DNA from: Bacteroidota bacterium
GTDB taxonomy: Bacteria > Bacteroidota > Bacteroidia > Flavobacteriales_F > PHOS-HE28
NCBI GenBank assembly: GCA_023430325.1
Contig: JAEZAU010000058.1
Location: forward strand, 1 to 29,869
Reading direction: 5' to 3'
Length of the DNA: 29,869 nucleotides
Shown: positions 25,661 through 29,869 of the stretch, piece by piece
Numbering within the stretch: the first letter of the stretch is position 1
Layout: each line of letters begins with the position of its first letter
The notes under the pieces: model-generated
What the model saw: the letters and a program-made list of their open reading frames with translations, nothing else
What the model was told of the DNA's origin: nothing
Databases searched by the model: none
Program-made: the position numbers and the translations under genes

Positions 25661-25760
25661 CCTGTCAGGGCGTGTCTGCGGTTGCAAGTCCTCGCGCTAC
25701 GCGCTCCGGGCTTTCCACCTTCGCCACTTACGCAGATCAGGGCCGGACGATGATGACAGG
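25661..25760. repeat. Candidate extragenic palindromic element
   Basis: Nested complementary segments suggest a long imperfect hairpin: CCTGTCA (25661-25667) with TGACAGG (25754-25760), TCTGCG (25675-25680) with CGCAGA (25731-25736), and AAGT (25686-25689) with ACTT (25726-25729). The core contains CGCGCTACGCGC. No second copy was seen in this window. The rest of 25647-25909 shows no convincing gene. Confidence 0.35.
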
Positions 25761-25909
25761 TTCGCAGCAAATATTTCCGATATTCGTGGAAGTATGGTGC
25801 TCAGGATCGGGCTAACCCATTGGACCGCTATGATCCTCTAGGACGAAAAAGGTGGGCTTTACGTTCCAAATAGTTCAGCTTTACCTAACGATCTACGGCA
25901 ACCGACTAG

Positions 25910-27361
25910 TTATGCGTCATTGAATGGCAACAAAGCGAACTAATAACCTCCACCAAATGAATAGACATTTACAACTCCTGCTCCTTACTTTGGCACTTGT
26001 CCATGTGGTAATCGTAGGAATGGCGCAAACGGCTTACATCCCTAATCAAATGGGTTCTAATGTATCAGTTATTGATCTATCCACAAATAATGTTGTAGGC
26101 ACGATTCCAGTTGGTCTAGGTCCTACAGGTGTATCAGTAAGCTTAGATGGAACTAAGGTTTATATTATGAACCGGACTTCCAAAACAGTAAGTGTAATAA
26201 ACACCGATAGCAATACAGTTTCTGCTACCATTGCAGTAGGAGGTATTAAACCAGGTAGAGGGTGCGTGACACCGGATGGCAGCAAATTATATGTTACAGA
26301 TTCATGGGCTGGTACTATCACAGTAATTAATACTGCTACAAATACTGTGGCAACGGAAATACCGTTATTTTCAGCGAATGGAATAGCCATTAGCCCTGAT
26401 GGAAGCAAGGCCTATGTTGCAACGCAAATTGCAGATGAGGTCGTTGTAATAAACACTGCAGATGATAGTGTAATGGATACCATTTTGGTGGGCGATAATG
26501 TAAATAGCGTTTGTGTAACACCTGATGGAAGCAAGGTGTATGCAGCAAACAGCTCCGATTGGACAGTAAGTGTAATAAATGCTCTAGTCGATACAGTTTC
26601 AGCTACAATACCCACTAACTATTCATATCCTGATTGCATGGCTGTGACGCCCGATGGGAGCAAGTTATACGTTGTGAATTCCACTAGCAATGTAGTAAGT
26701 GTTATAGATATAGCAACCAATACTATTTTAACTTATATACACGTGAATCATGCTAACGGAATATCCATAACTCCCGATGGTAGTAAAGTATATGTTACCC
26801 AAACTTTCTCAAACATGCTAGCAGAAATAAGCACTGCGACAAATACGATCACAGATAACATTCCAGTTGGTAACTTTCCTTTGGCTTACGGCAATTTTAT
26901 TTCTACGCATCAGTTCGTCGGTATTTCTGATCATAAACTTGATGAATCAAATATTTCAATTTATCCCAATCCTTTCACATCTCAGACAATCTTGTCCTTC
27001 AGCAACGAACAGAAGAACATCACTATTGAAATAACTGACGTGCTTGGAAGGGAAATAAAGACAACAAACTTTACAGGTAAGCAGTTTACATTACTGCGCG
27101 AAGAGATGAGCACTGGAGTTTATCTGGTGAAAGTGACCGGCGAGAATAAAAGCGTTGTGAGTAAGAAAATAATAGTGCAATAAAAATAGGCACACGCGAG
27201 CAAACGATAGCGAAACAACGACGCATAACAAACGTATTGATGCAAATTTTTAAGCGGGGCTTGGGAGGTGAAATTGACGTGCTTCTTATATGTATTTGTG
27301 GTGGGGTAAGAGACGCGCTTCATAAAACCCGCTTTTAAAAACTTCATCAATACGCCTACCG
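25910..27361 (+). mobile_element. Putative integron-type gene cassette (AT-rich insert carrying one gene)
   Basis: The segment would begin at the TT of GTTATGCGTC (25909-25918) and end at the G of GTTAACC (27361-27367). The start sequence is the exact reverse complement of GACGCATAAC (27220-27229) just after the gene. In an integrated cassette the bases following the leading G come from its own attC R' box and so should complement its R'' box, as seen. The single gene starts within 14-47 bases of the left edge and points toward the attC-like palindrome, the usual cassette order. Composition is clearly more AT-rich than both flanks. No integrase gene, attI site or second cassette is in the window, so the interpretation is inferred from structure. 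Confidence 0.5.
25957..27183 (+). CDS. YVTN-type beta-propeller protein with T9SS sorting domain (AT-rich, probably acquired)
   Basis: The 408-residue protein has a signal peptide (about 1-22, ending VGMAQ). It then has at least six YVTN-like blades of roughly 40 residues, each with an S-V-I-(N/D)-T strand and a T-P-D-G-S-K-(V/L/A)-Y-V turn (for example VTPDGSKLYV, ISPDGSKAYV, ITPDGSKVYV). From about residue 333 a T9SS type A domain follows: ISIYPNPFTSQTILSF, ITDVLGREI, MSTGVYLVKV and KKIIVQ. It is predicted to be surface-exposed, perhaps adhesive or binding, but no activity is known. ATG 25924 would add 11 residues before the signal; 25957 fits better. Codon third positions are rich in A/T, unlike the neighbours. 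Confidence 0.87.
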   Translation: MNRHLQLLLLTLALVHVVIVGMAQTAYIPNQMGSNVSVIDLSTNNVVGTIPVGLGPTGVSVSLDGTKVYIMNRTSKTVSVINTDSNTVSATIAVGGIKPGRGCVTPDGSKLYVTDSWAGTITVINTATNTVATEIPLFSANGIAISPDGSKAYVATQIADEVVVINTADDSVMDTILVGDNVNSVCVTPDGSKVYAANSSDWTVSVINALVDTVSATIPTNYSYPDCMAVTPDGSKLYVVNSTSNVVSVIDIATNTILTYIHVNHANGISITPDGSKVYVTQTFSNMLAEISTATNTITDNIPVGNFPLAYGNFISTHQFVGISDHKLDESNISIYPNPFTSQTILSFSNEQKNITIEITDVLGREIKTTNFTGKQFTLLREEMSTGVYLVKVTGENKSVVSKKIIVQ

Positions 27362-27367
27362 TTAACC
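27223..27367 (+). repeat. attC-like imperfect palindrome
   Basis: In order: GCATAAC (27223-27229, R''-like), a 3-base spacer, CGTATTGATG (27233-27242), TTTTTAA and GCGGG (27247-27258), a 69-base central region, CCCGC (27328-27332), AAAAA (27337-27341), CATCAATACG (27345-27354), a 6-base spacer and GTTAACC (27361-27367, R'-like). The 10-base and 5-base arms pair perfectly, and unpaired spacers lie between the outer and inner boxes as in attC folds. R'' does not fully fit the RYYYAAC consensus. An alternative is a large 3' hairpin with no role in recombination. Confidence 0.55.
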
Positions 27368-27401
27368 TTCAGGATGACAACTGTCAACGAACAACTGACA
27401 A

Positions 27402-28772
27402 CTACCCCCGCCTCGAGTTCAAGAACCGCATGCCCACCAGCCGATCGGTGCGCTGTTGGTAGTCCGTGAAGTAGATCAGGATCACATAATCGTTCTCGGT
27501 CTGGAAATGCGAGCCTTCAATGGCGGTGAGATCGGCGATCTGCGCGTTTCGGGAAAGTGTGGCGAATGAGAAATCGTACAGGCCTTGTTTGAGCAGGATG
27601 CTCGCGCGATACATGCCTTCCTTAGGGAAGTAGGTCATGCGATTCTCCTTTTGCGCACGCATGTCGCTGAAGCCGCCGTACACGTACGCTTCATCCATCA
27701 GCGGTTCCTCCATCGGCAACTGGAAATGCACCATCACATAGTCCGCACCCAACGGATCGCCATCTACGATATCGTTCCGGATGAAGAACCGGCCGTTGAT
27801 GTCCGGCTGATCGAAGTAGACGCGGATGTTGCGTCTCCGTTCAGGAATGATGAACGCTTCGTACACACCCTGGCCAACGCCTGGGGTGATGCGTTCCACG
27901 CGTTGCGTAGCGAAACGCAGGTCCTTCAGATCGAAGTTGCGGTACTCGTTGCCGCCCATGAAGAGCCCCTGTTCGGGATAGTCGTAGACCAGCTCCGATC
28001 CACGCACGAAGCGCGGCTTGAAACCGGTGCGCGCATCTTCCCAGCGCATGTTCTGCAACACGGTGACACTGATCTGCGCGAAGGGATCCTGCACGGGCAA
28101 TGCCGGATGGCGGATGTTGAAGTCCACCTGCTGCGCCTCGTCCCGTACCTCAACATTGCGGCTGGCCACCACGCGCGCATCCAGCTGCACGTTCTGCTCA
28201 TACACCATGAACCTTCTGGTGATCACCAGATCTTCCTGGTCATCGCCGCGAAAGACCTTCAAGAGATAATTGCCCGATCGGCCCACCTGCATCATCGCGT
28301 TCGGGAACACGAGTTCGTAATGAATGAACGGTTGCAGCGTATTGAAGCTTTGGCGGCCGGCGGGGATATAATCGCTCATGGCACCGGTGATGTACTGGCC
28401 CTGCATCAATTCGCTCGGTTTCCAATCCGCCGTGCAATGGATCAGCGTGTAGGAGAGATTTTCCAGGTTCGGTTGCAGATCATCGAAGCGAAGTACCAAC
28501 TGTTCTTCCGTACCCAGTTCGATCAGCGGTGGAGCCAACTCGAAGCCGAGCTTGAACAGTTGTACCGTATGGATGGTCGGGCTGTAGACGTGATCTTCCA
28601 TCTGCAGCACCTGGCCGCCCCAGTAGTCATTGTCGGTACCGGAAGGCCCGGCCACTGCAGGTCCGGTGGAACTGCAGCTGATCAGTAAGTAGATGAACGA
28701 CAGGGTCTGGAGCAAGGGTTCTGTACAACGCACCACGCAAGGTATGTGAATAAGTGCTGAAACTGTTTTCAT
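27402..28772 (-). CDS. T9SS plug protein, DUF5103 family
   Basis: This 456-residue protein matches the DUF5103 family, now described as the type IX secretion plug: TVQLFKLGFELAPPLIELG, LRFDDLQPNLENLSYTLIHC, WKPSELMQGQYITGAMSDYI, FNTLQPFIHYELVFPN, GNYLLKVFRGDDQEDLVITRRF, then the later VERITPGVGQGVYEAF and YVYGGFSDMRAQKENRM segments. The plug is thought to close the SprA translocon on the periplasmic side between transport events. The N-terminus has a hydrophobic segment ending LLISC33, a plausible lipobox. A long frame on the opposite strand is an artefact. It is divergent from nqrA, and its stop lies 35 bases past the putative cassette edge. Confidence 0.9.
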   Translation of the reverse strand: MKTVSALIHIPCVVRCTEPLLQTLSFIYLLISCSSTGPAVAGPSGTDNDYWGGQVLQMEDHVYSPTIHTVQLFKLGFELAPPLIELGTEEQLVLRFDDLQPNLENLSYTLIHCTADWKPSELMQGQYITGAMSDYIPAGRQSFNTLQPFIHYELVFPNAMMQVGRSGNYLLKVFRGDDQEDLVITRRFMVYEQNVQLDARVVASRNVEVRDEAQQVDFNIRHPALPVQDPFAQISVTVLQNMRWEDARTGFKPRFVRGSELVYDYPEQGLFMGGNEYRNFDLKDLRFATQRVERITPGVGQGVYEAFIIPERRRNIRVYFDQPDINGRFFIRNDIVDGDPLGADYVMVHFQLPMEEPLMDEAYVYGGFSDMRAQKENRMTYFPKEGMYRASILLKQGLYDFSFATLSRNAQIADLTAIEGSHFQTENDYVILIYFTDYQQRTDRLVGMRFLNSRRG

Positions 28773-28776
28773 CGAC

Positions 28777-28808
28777 TTGTTGTACGATTGGAAAGAAGTC
28801 TAATTTTG
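28777..28808 (+). promoter_or_regulatory. Candidate nqrA promoter
   Basis: TAATTTTG (28801-28808) is an exact match to TAnnTTTG. TTGTTG at 28777-28782 gives a -33-like TTG with a spacer of 18 or 21 bases. The nqrA ATG is 34 bases downstream, a longer leader than at most other genes here. Confidence 0.6.
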
Positions 28809-28842
28809 CCGCGCTTTTACAGCCAAAGGCACTCCGAGACAC

Positions 28843-29869
28843 ATGTCCAAGACCATACGGATCCGCAGAGGACTCGATATACGCCTGAAAGGTGAACCCG
28901 AGAAGGTCCTCGTGAACGCGGATCACCCGAAGGTCGTTGCGGTGAAACCCACCGATTTCCACGGCCTTGTCCCCAAAGTACTGGTAAAACCGGGCGATCA
29001 GGTGCTCGCAGGCCAGCCGTTGTTCATGGACAAGTATAACGAGCGGATCATGTTCTGCAGCCCCGTGAGCGGTGAGGTGGCGGATGTGATGCGTGGCGAC
29101 AAACGGCGTGTTCTCGAAGTGCGCGTACTGGCGGACGGTCAGACACGCTACGAGGATCATGGTATGGGCGATCCGAGTACCATGAACCGGGAGACCATCC
29201 TGCAGAAATTGCTGAAGAGCGGGGCCTGGCCATTGATCAAGCAGCGCCCCTTTGATGTGGTGGCCGATCCGGCACAGGAGCCACATGAGATCTTCATTTC
29301 CTGTTTTGACAGCAACCCATTGGGTCCTGATATGGATCTTGTGGTACGCAACCAGGGCGATGATCTACAGACCGGGCTTAACGCGCTGGCCAAGCTGACC
29401 CGTGGCAAGGTGCACCTGGGCGTGAGCGATAAGACACAGGCACGTGAATTCCTCGATGCGAAAAGTGTGCTGAAGCATGTGTTCAGCGGACCGCATCCTG
29501 CTGGCAATGTAGGCGTGCAGATACACCATGTTTCACCCATCAGCAAGGGTAGGATCATCTGGGTGCTCGGCGTGCAGGACGTGATCATCATCGGCCGCTT
29601 GTTCCGCACCGGTCGCTTCGATATGTCGCGCATCGTGGCTCTTAGCGGGAGCCGTGCGAAGAACCCCAAATATTTCCGCACCATTGCCGGTGTGCCTGTA
29701 AAGGATATAGTAGGACAGGTGAGTAATGATGTTCGCATCATAAGCGGCAATGTGCTCACCGGCGATCGCGTGGAGAACGATGGTTTTCTGGGTTTCTACC
29801 ACCAGCAGATCACAGTGATCCCCGAAGGCGACGAGCCGAAATTCTTCATCACCGAAGGCTGGGCCAGCC
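28843..29869 (+). CDS. nqrA: Na+-translocating NADH-quinone reductase subunit A (partial, 3' end beyond window)
   Basis: The frame from ATG 28843 is open to the window end, giving 342 residues of a protein usually near 450. It begins MSKTIRIRRGLDIRLKGEP and continues with GDQVLAGQPLF, FCSPVSGEVADV, WPLIKQRPFDVVADP, the NqrA segment VFSGPHPAGNVGVQIHH, QDVIIIGRLFRTGRFD, RIVALSGSRAKNP and RIISGNVLTGDR. NqrA is the cytosolic quinone-side subunit of the Na+-NQR complex, which oxidises NADH, reduces quinone and exports sodium. The rest of the nqr operon should lie to the right. A good promoter match precedes it. Confidence 0.96.
   Translation, partial: MSKTIRIRRGLDIRLKGEPEKVLVNADHPKVVAVKPTDFHGLVPKVLVKPGDQVLAGQPLFMDKYNERIMFCSPVSGEVADVMRGDKRRVLEVRVLADGQTRYEDHGMGDPSTMNRETILQKLLKSGAWPLIKQRPFDVVADPAQEPHEIFISCFDSNPLGPDMDLVVRNQGDDLQTGLNALAKLTRGKVHLGVSDKTQAREFLDAKSVLKHVFSGPHPAGNVGVQIHHVSPISKGRIIWVLGVQDVIIIGRLFRTGRFDMSRIVALSGSRAKNPKYFRTIAGVPVKDIVGQVSNDVRIISGNVLTGDRVENDGFLGFYHQQITVIPEGDEPKFFITEGWAS

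Noticed and set aside
25840..25915. A second attC site ending at 25909 (ACCTAAC at 25883 as R'')
   Set aside because: ACCTAAC fits RYYYAAC, but it is only about 26 bases from GTTATGC, is not complementary to it, and has no inner palindrome.
27375..27404. Short repeats of TGACAACT/CTGTCAAC as a CRISPR or tandem array
   Set aside because: Only two or three imperfect copies with no spacers; it is low-complexity sequence beside the plug gene stop.
27585..28688. 367-codon open frame on the plus strand
   Set aside because: It is antisense to the T9SS plug gene, whose protein is recognisable throughout; the plus product is His/Arg-rich and family-less, a GC-rich shadow frame.
1..29869. High density of GATC/CGATCG strings as a possible special signal
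   Set aside because: Mostly explained by frequent GAT and ATC codons followed by G-starting codons; no clustering at intergenic sites that would suggest a functional motif, and no count was computed.

Overview
The window looks like chromosomal DNA of a fairly GC-rich member of the Bacteroidota, probably close to Flavobacteriales. The evidence is two secreted proteins with type IX secretion (T9SS) C-terminal sorting domains, a T9SS plug (DUF5103) protein, a PhoX-like protein ending in the 'DVNGDG..KYTG..NDRD' tail common in this phylum, the start of an Nqr sodium pump, and repeated matches to the Bacteroidota -7 promoter element TAnnTTTG close to start codons. No tRNA, rRNA, CRISPR array, transposase or integrase gene was found.

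Layout. 1-1800: a terminator from an off-window gene, then a MarR regulator whose promoter spacer is a near-perfect palindrome, overlapping a trypsin-like lipoprotein protease gene. 1823-8358 (minus): a compact run cheR, cheB, a large hybrid histidine kinase (CHASE3-like/HAMP/GAF/coiled coil/HisKA/HATPase/three receivers), an MscS channel and a J-domain+KTSC protein; the first three genes overlap by 1-4 bases. 8453-8735: a frameshifted VOC/glyoxalase pseudogene. 8784-13621 (minus): two related sensor kinases without receivers. 13908-16190: a secreted PhoX/DUF839-like protein. 16263-19506: a small membrane protein, a DedA protein, a GyrI-like protein, a Spy-like periplasmic protein and a SdiA-regulated-type protein. 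19581-21196: xseA-xseB. 21203-23761 (minus): a leftover T9SS tail and a SulP transporter/beta-carbonic anhydrase operon. 23850-24164 (minus): a small acidic exported protein. 24330-25646: a T9SS-sorted propeller protein and a small membrane protein. 25910-27361: an AT-rich segment with a second T9SS propeller gene. 27402-28772 (minus): the T9SS plug protein. 28843-end: nqrA, cut by the window edge.

How parts fit. CheR, CheB and the hybrid kinase form a chemosensory-like module with no CheA, CheW or methyl-accepting protein in view; the methylation pair may act on the kinase or on a partner elsewhere. SulP plus carbonic anhydrase suggests bicarbonate uptake and interconversion.

The most unusual region is 25910-27361. 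The AT-rich gene starts just after GTTATGC and is followed by the complementary GCATAAC and a long imperfect palindrome ending in GTTAACC. This is the arrangement of an integron gene cassette with its attC site, although no integrase is present and the R box does not fully match the published consensus.
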